Positions 45,419 through 54,525 of a DNA stretch of 64,000 nucleotides are shown here, in pieces; position 1 is the first letter of the stretch, and every line of letters begins with the position of its first letter. Source of the DNA: Gemmatimonas groenlandica (GTDB lineage Bacteria; Gemmatimonadota; Gemmatimonadetes; Gemmatimonadales; Gemmatimonadaceae). Position numbers and translations under genes: made by a program. The notes under the pieces are model-generated. The model did no database searches, was not told the DNA's origin, and was given only the letters and a program-made list of their open reading frames with translations. Where the stretch lies: positions 4,154,001-4,218,000 of the forward strand of contig NZ_CP053085.1 in NCBI RefSeq assembly GCF_013004105.1, written 5' to 3'.

Positions 45419-45517
45419 GTTCACGCGAAGCTCGCGAAGTACGCGAAGGTTCGCGAAGAACAGCAAAATAGATTTTCTTCGCGTACCTCCGCGGCCCTTC
45501 GCGGACTTCGCGTGAAC
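45419..45517. repeat. imperfect palindromic repeat rich in GCGAAG
   Basis: Left arm 45419-45460 and right arm 45475-45517 pair along most of their length, starting with a perfect 12-base outer stem (GTTCACGCGAAG with CTTCGCGTGAAC). The loop is the AT-rich 45461-45474. Repeated GCGAAG units inside both arms explain the partial internal complementarity. It lies between the hypothetical gene pair and the cyclophilin gene. It resembles the dispersed GCGAAG-rich palindromes of many GC-rich genomes; it could also act as a terminator. Confidence 0.65.
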
Positions 45518-45557
45518 CTACGGGCTTACCGTGGGCGCATCGTCGACTTGGGCATTC

Positions 45558-46226
45558 ATGGCGAGCTGTTGGTCAACCACCCGGGTACTGCTGGCGATCG
45601 GCCTGGCCACATCGGCTGGCTGCTCGGCCGAGCCACGCGCATCGGCGCAGAAGTCCGCGCCGCGGGTGGTTCCGGGGCCGGCGGCCACGCCGATGCGCAG
45701 CCCCGACTCGTATCGCGTGCGCTTCGAGACCAGCAAGGGGCCATTCGCCATCGAGGTCACGCGCGCCCTCGCGCCGCACGGTGCCGATCGGTTCTATGAG
45801 CTGGTCACGATCGGCTACTATGCAGGCAACCGATTTTTTCGCATGGTGCCGGGGTTCGTGGTGCAGTTCGGCATTCACGGGGATCCGGCGGTGAACGCGA
45901 AGTGGGCGCAAGCGGCGATGGCCGATGAACCTATGCGCCAGAGCAACACGCGCGGCACGGTGGCCTTCACCACCGTCGACGCGAACAGCCGGACCGTGCA
46001 GCTGTTCGTCAACATGGCCGACAATTCGACCAAGCTCGATCGGCAGCGCGTCTTTGCGCCGATCGGTGTGGTGGTAGAAGGCATGGACGTGCTCGAACGG
46101 CTCAACGTCGAGTATGGTGAGGATCCCGTGCAGTCACGTATCATGTCGCGCGGCAACAAGTATCTCGACCGGTGGTTTCCCGCGCTCGACTCGATCGTGT
46201 CGGCCACGGTTGTTCCGTCTCCTTAA
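45558..46226 (+). CDS. cyclophilin-type peptidyl-prolyl isomerase lipoprotein
   Basis: 222 residues from ATG at 45558; GTG at 45531 would add nine residues. The leader ends in ATSAGC, a lipobox with Cys22. The cyclophilin domain starts at VRFETSKGPFAIEVTRALAP. YYAGNRFFRMVPGFVVQFGI contains the FFRxxPxFxxQ active-site pattern (Arg in FFRMV and Gln in VVQFG). RGTVAFTTVDANSRTVQLFV and FAPIGVVVEGMDVLERLNVE follow as usual. It would catalyse cis-trans isomerisation of prolyl bonds in the periplasm and help folding of outer-membrane or secreted proteins. Confidence 0.9.
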   Translation: MASCWSTTRVLLAIGLATSAGCSAEPRASAQKSAPRVVPGPAATPMRSPDSYRVRFETSKGPFAIEVTRALAPHGADRFYELVTIGYYAGNRFFRMVPGFVVQFGIHGDPAVNAKWAQAAMADEPMRQSNTRGTVAFTTVDANSRTVQLFVNMADNSTKLDRQRVFAPIGVVVEGMDVLERLNVEYGEDPVQSRIMSRGNKYLDRWFPALDSIVSATVVPSP

Positions 46227-46233
46227 GAATCGT

Positions 46234-46938
46234 ATGAAGCCTTTCGAACGCCTTGGTAACGCCCGCACTCCGGATGGCTCGCTGCTCGAGCTGTTCCGGC
46301 ACGACGGGTCGTATCTCATTCGCGCCAACGGCATCGAGCTGATGTCGCAGCGTCGGCATTTGTCCGAAGACCGACTCGCGGAAGTGGCGTGTTTAGGGCT
46401 CAAGGACAAGCCTGGTGCGCGCGTGCTCATCGGCGGCTTGGGGCTCGGGTTCACGCTGCGGGCGGCGCTCAAGGAGCTGGCCGATGACGCCGAAGTAGTG
46501 GTGGCCGAGTTTCTGGCCGAGGTGATCGAGTGGAACACCAATCCGGACTACGGGATTTCGGTGGAGACGCTGAAGGATCCGCGGGTGCGCGTGGTGCACG
46601 ACGACATCGTGAATGTGCTCCGCGATCACGCCGGGCAGTTCGATGCGATCATGCTCGACACCGACAACGGTCCAGATGGCATGATCATGTCGGAGAACGC
46701 GCGGCTGTACGCGCAGCGCGGCATCGCGACCACGGTGGCGGCGCTGCGTCCGCCCGGTATCATCGCATACTGGTCGGTGGGCGACGATCCGGCCTTCGCG
46801 CATGCGTTGCGCGGCAGCGGACTCCTGGTGGAAACGCTGCGTGTGCGGGCGCACGATACCAAAGGGCCGATGCACACGCTGTATGTCGCGAAGCCGCGGC
46901 CGCCTCGCCGCGAAACGTCAACGCCGCGCGCGCTCTGA
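46234..46938 (+). CDS. spermidine synthase-like (polyamine/SAM) methyltransferase-fold protein
   Basis: 234 residues from ATG at 46234, seven bases after the cyclophilin stop. ARVLIGGLGLGFTLRAALKE is the GGGxG-like SAM/decarboxylated-SAM site. DAEVVVAEFLAEVIEWNTNP gives the acidic Glu, and HDDIVNVLRDHAGQFDAIML followed by DTDNGPDGMI is the catalytic Asp segment of the SpeE family (usually DxSD). Here it is DTDNGP, so the enzyme may be a spermidine-synthase-like protein with other substrate. Overlaps the convergent glycosyltransferase gene by 21 bases. Confidence 0.8.
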   Translation: MKPFERLGNARTPDGSLLELFRHDGSYLIRANGIELMSQRRHLSEDRLAEVACLGLKDKPGARVLIGGLGLGFTLRAALKELADDAEVVVAEFLAEVIEWNTNPDYGISVETLKDPRVRVVHDDIVNVLRDHAGQFDAIMLDTDNGPDGMIMSENARLYAQRGIATTVAALRPPGIIAYWSVGDDPAFAHALRGSGLLVETLRVRAHDTKGPMHTLYVAKPRPPRRETSTPRAL

Positions 46939-48669
46939 CCACACCGTGATCGCCCCGCCGCCGATGGTGGCGGCGAGCGTCGTATCGCGCTGCCAGCCGG
47001 CGTACAGTTTCGCCATGAGTTCGGGGCGCGACTGCTCGATCACATGTTCGAGCGTCGTGATCAGGCGAACACGGCGTATGCCGCGCGCGGCCATGACAGA
47101 ATCCAGCGTGGTGACCTCGCCGATCTCCACGTAATTGCGATCCAGCGGCAGCTGTTGCTTCTCGCCGTAGTAGTGCACGCCCAGCCACGTGGGCCGGATG
47201 GCAAGCACCAGATCGTCGGCGGCGCGTACACGCTCCACGTATTGCAGCGTGGCGCTGAACGGCTGCTTGGGCACGCGGTAGTAGCGTACGAGCGAAAGCG
47301 CGGAGAGCGTAGCGACCGCGGCGACGACCACGGACGAAGCGAGCTGACGCCGCGCCGGCTGCGCGCGCCAGAGTCGCGCGGCGATGGCATCGATGGTGAC
47401 GACGGCGGTGAGTACGGCCAGCGGCAACCAGAGCAGAAAGAAGCGCGGCGAGAAGGTCATGCCTCGCCAGGCGAGCAATAGTGCGGTGAGCACGCCCGGG
47501 AGCAGCAGCAGTGCGGTCATCGCCCACTGTCGACGCCACAGCACCACGAAGCCAGCCGTCGCCAGCGCCAGGAACGGGATGGCGGCCGCCGCGACGCCCG
47601 GCCCGAAGCCTTCCAGCACGCCTCGCACGAACATCTGCAACAGATCGTTCGACGTCGCCGAGGCTCCGGTCTGACCAAGGGTATAGGCCGAGGTGATGTA
47701 CAGGTACGCATCGGGCAACGCCACCGCATACACGCCGATGCAACAGAGCCCGGTGATGGTGTAGACACCGACCAGTCGCCACACGAGCGGCGCAATATGA
47801 CCGGTCTGACGCCACCGTTGCCAGGCGACCACGATCACCACCAGCAGCTGCGCGGCGATCACGAACGCCGCATTCAGCAGTGCCATCATGCCAAGCACGG
47901 TTGCCGCGCCGTACTGGACCCAATCAGAAAGGTGGTCGTCACGTAGCGCGTCGATGAGTGCGCGTGTGGCGAGCAGTGCGAAGAACACGTAGGCCACGTA
48001 GCCGCGCGCATTCTGGGAGAAGAACACGTGGTGGTACGACACCGCCAGCAACAGTGACGCGCCGAGGCTCGCGCGTCGGCTCATGGCCAGACGCGCGACC
48101 CGATACAGTGCGGTGATGGACGCGATACCAAACGCCGCCGTGCTCATTCGTATGGACCATTCGTGCACGCCAAACACCATGACCGACGCCTTGATAAGCA
48201 GAGACATCAGCAGATGATTGTTTGACGACTGGTAGCTGCCGATGATCTCGCCGAATGACATCGGCACCGTCTGATCGATGGTCATCAACTCGTCAGTCCA
48301 GAGATCGGCGCCGATCCCGGCCACGCGCAGTACCAACCCGACGAGGGTAATGAGCAGCAGCCAGCGACGGGCGGTGCTCTCGCTCACGTCGTACGCGTCC
48401 GTTCGCGGCGCGAATCCGGTCGCGCGCAGCGTATCCGGCAGCGGTGTCCATCGCCAGCCACGCAGCGCCAATATCCCAGTCATGACTGCCTGCAGCGCCA
48501 GGATGGCGCGAAGCAGCGTGGTCCCGCGCATCGGTCGTGCGGGCAGGTCGGGCGTGCGCGGAAGTGTGTCGTACCATGCCGTGGGCATGAACAGCGCGCT
48601 GAGCACCAGCGCCAGCGGCAGCGCGAGGCTCACACCGAGGCGGAGGCCCCGGTTCACGCGTGACGTCAT
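46918..48669 (-). CDS. glycosyltransferase family 39-like integral membrane protein
   Basis: 583 residues from ATG at 48669, which shares one base with the stop of the upstream gene (TGATG). At least ten hydrophobic segments. DLWTDELMTIDQTVP is the D-x-x-x-D/E-like motif of the first periplasmic loop of GT-C enzymes (ArnT/PMT family), where an Asp/Glu binds the lipid-linked sugar. HEWSIRMSTAAFGIASITAL and FFSQNARGYVAYVFFALLAT are typical GT39 segments. A soluble periplasmic domain closes the chain (LVLAIRPTWLGVHYYGEKQQ). It would move a sugar from a polyprenyl-phosphate donor to a lipid or glycan. Coupled to the phosphodiesterase-like gene. Confidence 0.85.
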   Translation of the reverse strand: MTSRVNRGLRLGVSLALPLALVLSALFMPTAWYDTLPRTPDLPARPMRGTTLLRAILALQAVMTGILALRGWRWTPLPDTLRATGFAPRTDAYDVSESTARRWLLLITLVGLVLRVAGIGADLWTDELMTIDQTVPMSFGEIIGSYQSSNNHLLMSLLIKASVMVFGVHEWSIRMSTAAFGIASITALYRVARLAMSRRASLGASLLLAVSYHHVFFSQNARGYVAYVFFALLATRALIDALRDDHLSDWVQYGAATVLGMMALLNAAFVIAAQLLVVIVVAWQRWRQTGHIAPLVWRLVGVYTITGLCCIGVYAVALPDAYLYITSAYTLGQTGASATSNDLLQMFVRGVLEGFGPGVAAAAIPFLALATAGFVVLWRRQWAMTALLLLPGVLTALLLAWRGMTFSPRFFLLWLPLAVLTAVVTIDAIAARLWRAQPARRQLASSVVVAAVATLSALSLVRYYRVPKQPFSATLQYVERVRAADDLVLAIRPTWLGVHYYGEKQQLPLDRNYVEIGEVTTLDSVMAARGIRRVRLITTLEHVIEQSRPELMAKLYAGWQRDTTLAATIGGGAITVWSERARR

Positions 48670-50246
48670 CAAGCGGGCGCGGTGGCGCATGCTGGTCGCC
48701 GCAGCGGCATCCGCACATACGGCAAAGGATGTCCTGTCATCGTGTCCGGGATCGGCACATCGAGAATTGCCAGGAATGTCGGCGCCAGATCGCGCAGATC
48801 GATCGTGTGCGTGGTCGTGTCGTGCGGAATCCAGGGGCCGGCGGCGGCCACGAATCCGGTGGGGCGGTGGAAGCTGGAGCGATGGTAGTGCTCCGGCTCC
48901 TGTACGAGCTTGGCCCTCGGGTGCAGCACCTCGTCCATGAAATGCGGTGCCCATTCCCACTCGACGAAGAGGTCGGGCAACACGTGATCGATACCCACGT
49001 GGAACGCGTCGGCGCTGCGAAACACCCGGGCGACCGCCGGACGTCCCGTTTTCGGATCGACCAGCTGCGTCAGGTCGGCTTCAATGCGATCCAGCAGCGC
49101 GGTGTACTCGGCCCCCGGCTCGACGATTCCCTGTGGCTCGCGTCCCCGCACATTGAGGCGGATCTGCCCGTTGTACAGATTCGGGATCCCGAACGCAACC
49201 GAGCGGCTCCAGTCGGTATTGGCCGCGAAGTCGCTCGCGATGAGCCGCTCCTGCACGTTGGCCGGCAGGAACCGACTTACCCACTTCCGAACCGGCTGCG
49301 GAAGGGCGCGACGAAGGAGCGTGAGCGGATCGAAGCGCTGTCCGGCGATCAGCTGCTCGGTGCGCAGCGGCACCTGGTAGTCGAGCTGGTGCAGGAACGC
49401 ATCCATCAGCCCTGTGGTGGGATACATGCCAGCCATCCCGTAGGCCGACACGATGAACACGTTCGCCTCAGCGGACAGATCGGCCAGCGTGCGCGCGAGT
49501 TCGCCGTCGATCGCCTCGTACAGATCGCGCAGTCCATTCGACAAGCGGTTGGGTGGCGCGAACTCCGGCTGATACGACCAGAGGCGATGCCCGATGGTGT
49601 GGGCCTCGAAGAATGTGGCGACGATCACATCGAAGTCGTCGCGGCCGATCACGTCACGACAGACGAGTCCTTTAGTGGCGATGCGGGCGAGGGCGCGCTG
49701 GTAGTCGGCGAAATCTTCTTCCTCGGTGCCGCGGTGCGCGAAGGTCGCGAGCTTCTCCCCAGCGCCGAACTTGGCGCGGATTTCGGGCAGTACATGCTCA
49801 GGGAGTGAGCGGGCCATCTCCCACAGCCGCTCGGATTCGTGCGCGGCCCAATTGGTGAGCTGCACGCCCGGCACATCGGGAATGACATCGAGCTCCGGCG
49901 GATCGACGATGGCGGCCTTCTTCGTTCCGCCACGCAGGAAGCGCCAGAATGGGGGGGCATTCTTGGCGACGGCGGCGTTGGTCTGCATGAGCGTGTAGGT
50001 GCCCGGCACCAACTGTCGCACGCTGTAGAAACCATGCGTCGTTTTCGCGACCCCGCTGTGCAGCGAGATCCAGCTGCCCATCTCGTTCACAAGGTCGGCG
50101 CCGTCGATCTTCAGAAAGCAGCCCGCCCGCATGATGCCGGCGAGCGTCGGCATGTGCCCGGACTCGGTCCACCGCGTCACCAACTCGATGTCAGCCGAAT
50201 CGATCGCGAGAATGACGAGGGGCGGTGCGGCATGCTGTTGAGACAT
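48669..50246 (-). CDS. type I phosphodiesterase/nucleotide pyrophosphatase-family protein
   Basis: 525 residues. PLVILAIDSADIELVTRWTE starts the alkaline phosphatase fold with the first metal Asp (Asp in AIDSAD). ISLHSGVAKTTHGFYSVRQL has the nucleophile region (Thr/Ser in SGVAKTTHG). The rest has FDVIVATFFEAHTIGHRLWS and VFIVSAYGMAGMYPTTGLM, and FHRPTGFVAAAGPWIP gives the C-terminal His. The canonical HG-D and GTHGY motifs are altered, so activity is uncertain. Family members hydrolyse phosphodiesters or glycerophosphoglycerols. Its overlap with the GT39-like gene suggests a role in envelope glycan or lipid modification. Confidence 0.8.
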   Translation of the reverse strand: MSQQHAAPPLVILAIDSADIELVTRWTESGHMPTLAGIMRAGCFLKIDGADLVNEMGSWISLHSGVAKTTHGFYSVRQLVPGTYTLMQTNAAVAKNAPPFWRFLRGGTKKAAIVDPPELDVIPDVPGVQLTNWAAHESERLWEMARSLPEHVLPEIRAKFGAGEKLATFAHRGTEEEDFADYQRALARIATKGLVCRDVIGRDDFDVIVATFFEAHTIGHRLWSYQPEFAPPNRLSNGLRDLYEAIDGELARTLADLSAEANVFIVSAYGMAGMYPTTGLMDAFLHQLDYQVPLRTEQLIAGQRFDPLTLLRRALPQPVRKWVSRFLPANVQERLIASDFAANTDWSRSVAFGIPNLYNGQIRLNVRGREPQGIVEPGAEYTALLDRIEADLTQLVDPKTGRPAVARVFRSADAFHVGIDHVLPDLFVEWEWAPHFMDEVLHPRAKLVQEPEHYHRSSFHRPTGFVAAAGPWIPHDTTTHTIDLRDLAPTFLAILDVPIPDTMTGHPLPYVRMPLRRPACATAPA

Positions 50247-50479
50247 GGACGACTGAAGCGTTTGGGGGCCGATAACGGCGTCCGCTGATGAGCGTAGTTG
50301 AAACTAGGGTGCACGGCTCCGGAGTGTGAGGGAAACGGACGTTCCTCACAGCCGCCGTCGCTACTTGCCTACCGGCGAGCGGTCTCGTTCCTTCCCGCTG
50401 GAACGGTTCGCTCTGCTGCGGACGACTCTTTCTTCAAAGAGTGCCAGCGACTCGTGCAGCTCCCGCTCCCTCGCCGTGC

Positions 50480-50815
50480 ATGACCGACGCGGGAATCGCG
50501 CGACGACGTCAGCTCACCTTGTTCGTGCCGCACGCCGGCGCGGGCGCCATCGAGGAGGTCCGCGCGCAGCTCGACCCAGTGCAGCATGGACTGATTCCGG
50601 CCCATGTCACGCTCTGTCGCGAAGACGAGCTCGCAGAGCACGCCGGGGATGTCTGGCGCGACCGCCTCGCCGCCGCAACGGTCGCGCCGGTCACGCTTAC
50701 CTTCGGGGCGCCGGTGTCGTTCTCAGGACATGGCGTCATGCTGCCATGCATTGCCGGCCAGCCTGCGTTCCATGTGCTCCGTGCCCAGGTGCTCGACACG
50801 CACGCGTTCTGCTGA
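50480..50815 (+). pseudogene. truncated 2'-5' RNA ligase-like (2H phosphoesterase) gene
   Basis: 111 residues from ATG at 50480. RRQLTLFVPHAGAGAIEEVR, LDPVQHGLIPAHVTLCREDE and TFGAPVSFSGHGVMLPCIAG are the first half of the 2H family. The first HxT motif (HVT in PAHVTLC) is present. The chain ends at FC* just where the second histidine motif (H-I/V-T-L-x-HPRN) should begin, and none of the three forward frames after 50815 continue it. Usual length is about 170 residues, so a third is missing and the protein cannot have the second catalytic His. Called a pseudogene for that reason. A 3' terminator hairpin follows (50877-50918). Confidence 0.7.
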
Positions 50816-50876
50816 TCGGGTGGCTGAATCGCGAGCGGCCGCCGGGGCCGTGTACAGATAAACGCCCGGTAATGCG

Positions 50877-50918
50877 CGAATCCCCGCGGGAGTGCCTCAG
50901 CACGCCCGCGGGGATTCG
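50877..50918. terminator. terminator-like hairpin between convergent genes
   Basis: A perfect 14-base-pair stem (50877-50890 with 50905-50918), with an inner GTGC/GCAC stem in the loop (50892-50903), GC-rich. It lies between the truncated ligase-like gene (62 bases downstream of its stop) and the small minus-strand gene (23 bases downstream of its stop). Sequence after it is not strongly T-rich in either direction. Confidence 0.65.
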
Positions 50919-50940
50919 TCTATTCCTGATACTGGAACGT

Positions 50941-51099
50941 TCAGTCGCCGAAGACCGCGGCGTCCTTGTGGGCCTTCTCGCTGCCGTAGCTGACCGAGCT
51001 CGGCGGCGCGTCGGCGCCGAGGCGCGTGGCCATGGCGATTCCACCGAAGGTGAGGAAGCACACGGCGATCGTCAGAATGGCGCGGTTGATAACCTTCAT
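50941..51099 (-). CDS. small single-pass membrane protein
   Basis: 52 residues from ATG at 51099. A basic start (KVINR) and one hydrophobic segment (AILTIAVCFLTFGGIAMA) are followed by a short hydrophilic tail (TRLGADAPPSSVSYGSEKAH). Looks like a membrane-anchored microprotein or a short signal-anchored peptide. No family recognised. The gene ends close to the terminator hairpin, which supports it being real. Alternative upstream start at 51141 adds 14 acidic residues. Confidence 0.5.
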   Translation of the reverse strand: MKVINRAILTIAVCFLTFGGIAMATRLGADAPPSSVSYGSEKAHKDAAVFGD

Positions 51100-51328
51100 C
51101 GCGTGCGCCTCGTGGGCGTCATCGCAGAGTTCGTTCCACATAGGTCGGCTGCCGGGTAAAGCGTAAGGAATAGGGATAACTCCTGTCTATTATCGGCAGG
51201 TGCATCGGGAAACGGGAGTGTCGCGCCTGGCACTCGCTGTGACAAACGGCTCGGCCCGTCCGGCGAGCGGAATGTCCGCCCACGCGTCCCGTAGTGCGAG
51301 GCTGCGGTGGAGGAGTAGACTTCCCCCG

Positions 51329-51733
51329 ATGTCCCATCGATTGCTGACCCCGCTCGCCCTGTTGGTGCTGATCGGAATTTCCACCGGCGCGTGTCGTCGT
51401 GAACGGCCGGAACCCGTTGTGCTGACCGTCGCGCGCGGCACCGAGCCGTTCTGGGCGCTCGAGGTGCGGAGCGACCGCGTGCAGTTCAGCCGGATGGGCA
51501 TCGACAGCACCGTCTATCCCTACGCGCCGCCCGACTTCGACGTCGATGGCCGGGCCGTGTATCGCACGAAGCGCTTCGGTGCGGATCCCCTGCTTACGCT
51601 GGTGATCGCGCGCGGCGACTGCAGCGACGGCATGTCGGATCAACGCTATCCGGGCAGCGCCGTGGTCACGCGTGGCGACTCGACATGGCGTGGGTGCGCC
51701 ACTGTTGTTCCCGATACGCTGGGCCGGAAATAA
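51329..51733 (+). CDS. COG3650-like putative lipoprotein
   Basis: 134 residues from ATG at 51329; GGAGGAG lies about 15 bases upstream, rather far. The leader LLTPLALLVLIGISTGACRR has lipobox STGAC with Cys22. The mature part LTVARGTEPFWALEVRSDRV and DGMSDQRYPGSAVVTRGDST match the COG3650 pattern (GTEPFW at the start, the D-x-MS-x-x-x-YP segment and a terminal W-x-GC). Function unknown. It carries Cys residues (GDCSDG, RGCATV) that probably pair. Sits in front of the TPR-LuxR regulator. Confidence 0.75.
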   Translation: MSHRLLTPLALLVLIGISTGACRRERPEPVVLTVARGTEPFWALEVRSDRVQFSRMGIDSTVYPYAPPDFDVDGRAVYRTKRFGADPLLTLVIARGDCSDGMSDQRYPGSAVVTRGDSTWRGCATVVPDTLGRK

Positions 51734-51809
51734 CATTGCGTCGACCGCGACGCGATCCGGAGACGAGGCCACTCTTGCCGTCACTCAGCGCGAACCCTAG
51801 CGTGCTGCC

Positions 51810-53495
51810 ATGACCTTGAATGATCCTTGGGACGTCGGACAGGCCGCGCTGCTGCGCGGCGCATGGTCCGACGCGTATCAGGCATTCGAGGCGGCGCTGG
51901 TCGAACAGTCGGATCGGGCTGAAGCGCTTGAAGGGCAAGGGATGGCCGCGTGGTGGCTCGATCTGGCCGACGTCGTGTTTGCCGCCCGTGAACGGGCCTA
52001 TCGCGCGTATCGTGCTCGCGGCGACGAGGTGTCGGCGGCGCGTGTGGCCGTCTGGCTGGCCTGGGATCACGATGCGTTCCGCGGCGAATACGCGATCACG
52101 AGCGGCTGGCTGCACCGCGCGCGCGAGCTGCTTGAGGGGCACCACCACACCGCCGCTTACGCCTGGCTCTCGGTGCGGGAGTCGGCATTCGCCCTGCTCG
52201 ATCACGGCAATCCGGAAGACGCGCTCAAGCACGCCGAGCAAGCCATTGAGGCCGGACGCGCATCGGGGTCTGTGGACTACGAAATGGTGGGACGCGCCCT
52301 GCGCGGCTTTTCGCTCGCCACGTCGGGGCGTATACCCGAAGGCATGCACGAGCTCGATGGGGTAAACGCCGCGGTGCTCGCCGGCGAGATGCAGGATCGC
52401 GTGGCGATCGGACTCGCCTGTTGTTACCTCATCTCAGCATGCGATCGCGTACGCGACTACGATCGTGCTGTGCAATGGTGCGCGCGTCTGCGCGCGTTCT
52501 GCGAACGGTGGGAGTTCCGCGTGTTATTCGCGGTGTGCCGCACCCAGTATGCGGCCGTCTGCATGTGGCGTGGTGCGTGGGGTGAAGCGGAACGCGAACT
52601 CGAAGCGGCGAGCAGCGAACTCGCGGCCGTTCGACCGGGCATGGTTTCCGAAGCGTTGGTGCGTCTCGGTGAACTCCGCCGTCGCCAGGGCCGACTCGAC
52701 GAGGCCACGAGTCTCTTCGAGCGCTCCGGCGCGCATCCCCTCGCCGCCGTCGGACATGCGGCGGTGGCACTCGATCGTGGCGACTGGGAATCGGCCGGTG
52801 ACCTGGCCGAACGTCACCTGCGCAGTCTGCCGGCGCACAATCGCACCGAGCGCGTTGCCGCCCTCGAGCTGCTGGTGCGCGCGCGTGTGGCGCGCGGCGA
52901 TCAGTCGCGCGCGTTGGCGGCATTGATCGAACTGCAGGGGATCGCCGAACAGGCGTTCACGACGCCACTGCGTGGCTCGGCCAGTCTGGCCAACGGCGTG
53001 CTGGCGTGCGGAGCCGACGACTACGAGGCGGCACGCCGCCATTTCGAAGACGCGGTGGATCTGTTTCACAAGAGTGGCGCCTCGTTCGAGCGCGGACGGG
53101 CGGGCCTCGAACTCGCTGCAGCGCTGCTGGCCTTGGGTCGAAACGACGCGGCGGCTCGCGAAGTGGAGCGCGCCGTTCAGGTGCTGGCGCCGTTGGAGGC
53201 GACCGTCGAACTCGACCGCGCGAGCGCATTGCGGGCACGAACCACGACGTCTACGCCGACGGCCGCTGAAGCGCATGTCGTCGCCCCCGCGAGCCCGTCA
53301 TCAACCGCGCTGACGCGTCGCGAGGTGCAAGTGCTCGAGCTCATCGCCGAGGGGCTGGGGAATCAGGCGATTGCTGAGCGTCTGACCATCAGTGAGCACA
53401 CCGTGCATCGGCATGTCGCGAACATGCTCACCAAGCTTGGCGTCCCGTCGCGTTCGGCCGCGGTTGCCCAGGCGGCGCGGCTCGGTCTGCTATAG
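51810..53495 (+). CDS. TPR-LuxR transcriptional regulator
   Basis: 561 residues from ATG at 51810. Residues 1-480 are helical repeats (DAYQAFEAALVEQSDRAEAL, YRAYRARGDEVSAARVAVWL, ALKHAEQAIEAGRASGS) of TPR type, with no ATPase P-loop, so it is not a MalT/LAL-type STAND protein. The C-terminal 65 residues are a LuxR helix-turn-helix: TRREVQVLELIAEGLGNQAI, AERLTISEHTVHRHVANMLT, KLGVPSRSAAVAQAARLG. It likely binds a partner or ligand through the TPR array and regulates nearby genes. A methyltransferase gene follows 140 bases downstream, the natural target or output. Confidence 0.88.
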   Translation: MTLNDPWDVGQAALLRGAWSDAYQAFEAALVEQSDRAEALEGQGMAAWWLDLADVVFAARERAYRAYRARGDEVSAARVAVWLAWDHDAFRGEYAITSGWLHRARELLEGHHHTAAYAWLSVRESAFALLDHGNPEDALKHAEQAIEAGRASGSVDYEMVGRALRGFSLATSGRIPEGMHELDGVNAAVLAGEMQDRVAIGLACCYLISACDRVRDYDRAVQWCARLRAFCERWEFRVLFAVCRTQYAAVCMWRGAWGEAERELEAASSELAAVRPGMVSEALVRLGELRRRQGRLDEATSLFERSGAHPLAAVGHAAVALDRGDWESAGDLAERHLRSLPAHNRTERVAALELLVRARVARGDQSRALAALIELQGIAEQAFTTPLRGSASLANGVLACGADDYEAARRHFEDAVDLFHKSGASFERGRAGLELAAALLALGRNDAAAREVERAVQVLAPLEATVELDRASALRARTTTSTPTAAEAHVVAPASPSSTALTRREVQVLELIAEGLGNQAIAERLTISEHTVHRHVANMLTKLGVPSRSAAVAQAARLGLL

Positions 53496-53635
53496 CCCGC
53501 CGTATGGCCCGTTCGGGCCAGCGGGGCCACGTTGAAAAGATGGCCTGATCAGGGGAAGCGGGTCGTGCCATGCCATCGGTATCCTCTCGATGTCGCGACA
53601 ATCGCGCCCCGCTTCCCTCGCACCGGTCCATCGCC

Positions 53636-54481
53636 ATGTCTCAGGATACGCTCTCGTCACCACCCTCGGCATTGCCCGCTACCGATCTCGTCGCGCTCAA
53701 GACACGCCAGCAGATCGCCTGGTCCACCGGCAACTACGCCGTCGTTGGCACCACGCTCCAGATCGTCGGTGAGCAGTTGTGCGAATCGATGGATATCCGC
53801 TCGGGGTCGACGGTGCTCGACGTGGCCGCCGGTAACGGCAATGCGTCGCTCGCCGCCGCCCGTCGGTGGTGTGAGGTCACGTCGACCGACTACGTGCCGT
53901 CGTTGCTCGAGTCCGGGCGTGCGCGTGCTCAGGCCGATGGCATGTCGCTCACGTTTCAGGAAGCCGACGCGGAGAACCTGCCCTTCGCTGATGGTTCGTT
54001 CGACTACGTGGTGTCGACGTTCGGTGTGATGTTCACGCCGAACCAGCCGCAGGCGGCGGCCGAGATGGCGCGTGTCTGCAAGTCGGGCGGCCGCATCGGG
54101 CTCGCCAGCTGGACGCCCGAGAGCTTCATCGGCCAGTTGTTCAAGACGATTGGCAAGTACCTCCCGCCGGCAGCGGGTGTGACGTCGCCGAGCGCGTGGG
54201 GCACTCGCGAGCGCATCGAAACGCTGTTTGCGGACACGGCCAGTGACATCATCTTCACCACCCGCGAGTTCGTCTTCCGCTATCACTCGCCGGTGCACTG
54301 GATCGAAGTGTTCCGCATGTACTACGGCCCAATGAACAAGACTTTCGCGGCGCTCGACGCCGATCGACAGGCTGCGTTCACCGAGGATCTGCTGCTGCTG
54401 ATGGAGAAGGGGAATCGCTCCGGGGACGGGACGCTGGTGCTGCCGAGCGCGTATCTCGAGGTCGTGATCGACCGACGGTAA
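53636..54481 (+). CDS. class I SAM-dependent methyltransferase
   Basis: 281 residues from ATG at 53636. GSTVLDVAAGNGNASLAAAR is motif I, DYVPSLLESGRARAQADGMS follows with the acidic Asp, FQEADAENLPFADGSFDYVV is motif II and MARVCKSGGRIGLASWTPES motif III. UbiE-like/small-molecule type. It follows the TPR-LuxR regulator and precedes the zinc-ribbon SDR gene by 44 bases, so this may be one transcription unit. Substrate unknown. Confidence 0.88.
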   Translation: MSQDTLSSPPSALPATDLVALKTRQQIAWSTGNYAVVGTTLQIVGEQLCESMDIRSGSTVLDVAAGNGNASLAAARRWCEVTSTDYVPSLLESGRARAQADGMSLTFQEADAENLPFADGSFDYVVSTFGVMFTPNQPQAAAEMARVCKSGGRIGLASWTPESFIGQLFKTIGKYLPPAAGVTSPSAWGTRERIETLFADTASDIIFTTREFVFRYHSPVHWIEVFRMYYGPMNKTFAALDADRQAAFTEDLLLLMEKGNRSGDGTLVLPSAYLEVVIDRR

Positions 54482-54525
54482 TGCGCGGTTAGCGCCGTCT
54501 TGATATTCTTCGGGATGGTGAATCC

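Noticed and set aside
46760-47923. A 387-codon minus-strand frame overlapping the glycosyltransferase gene
   Set aside because: Shifted frame of the GT39-like gene with Arg/His-rich low-complexity sequence and no domain.
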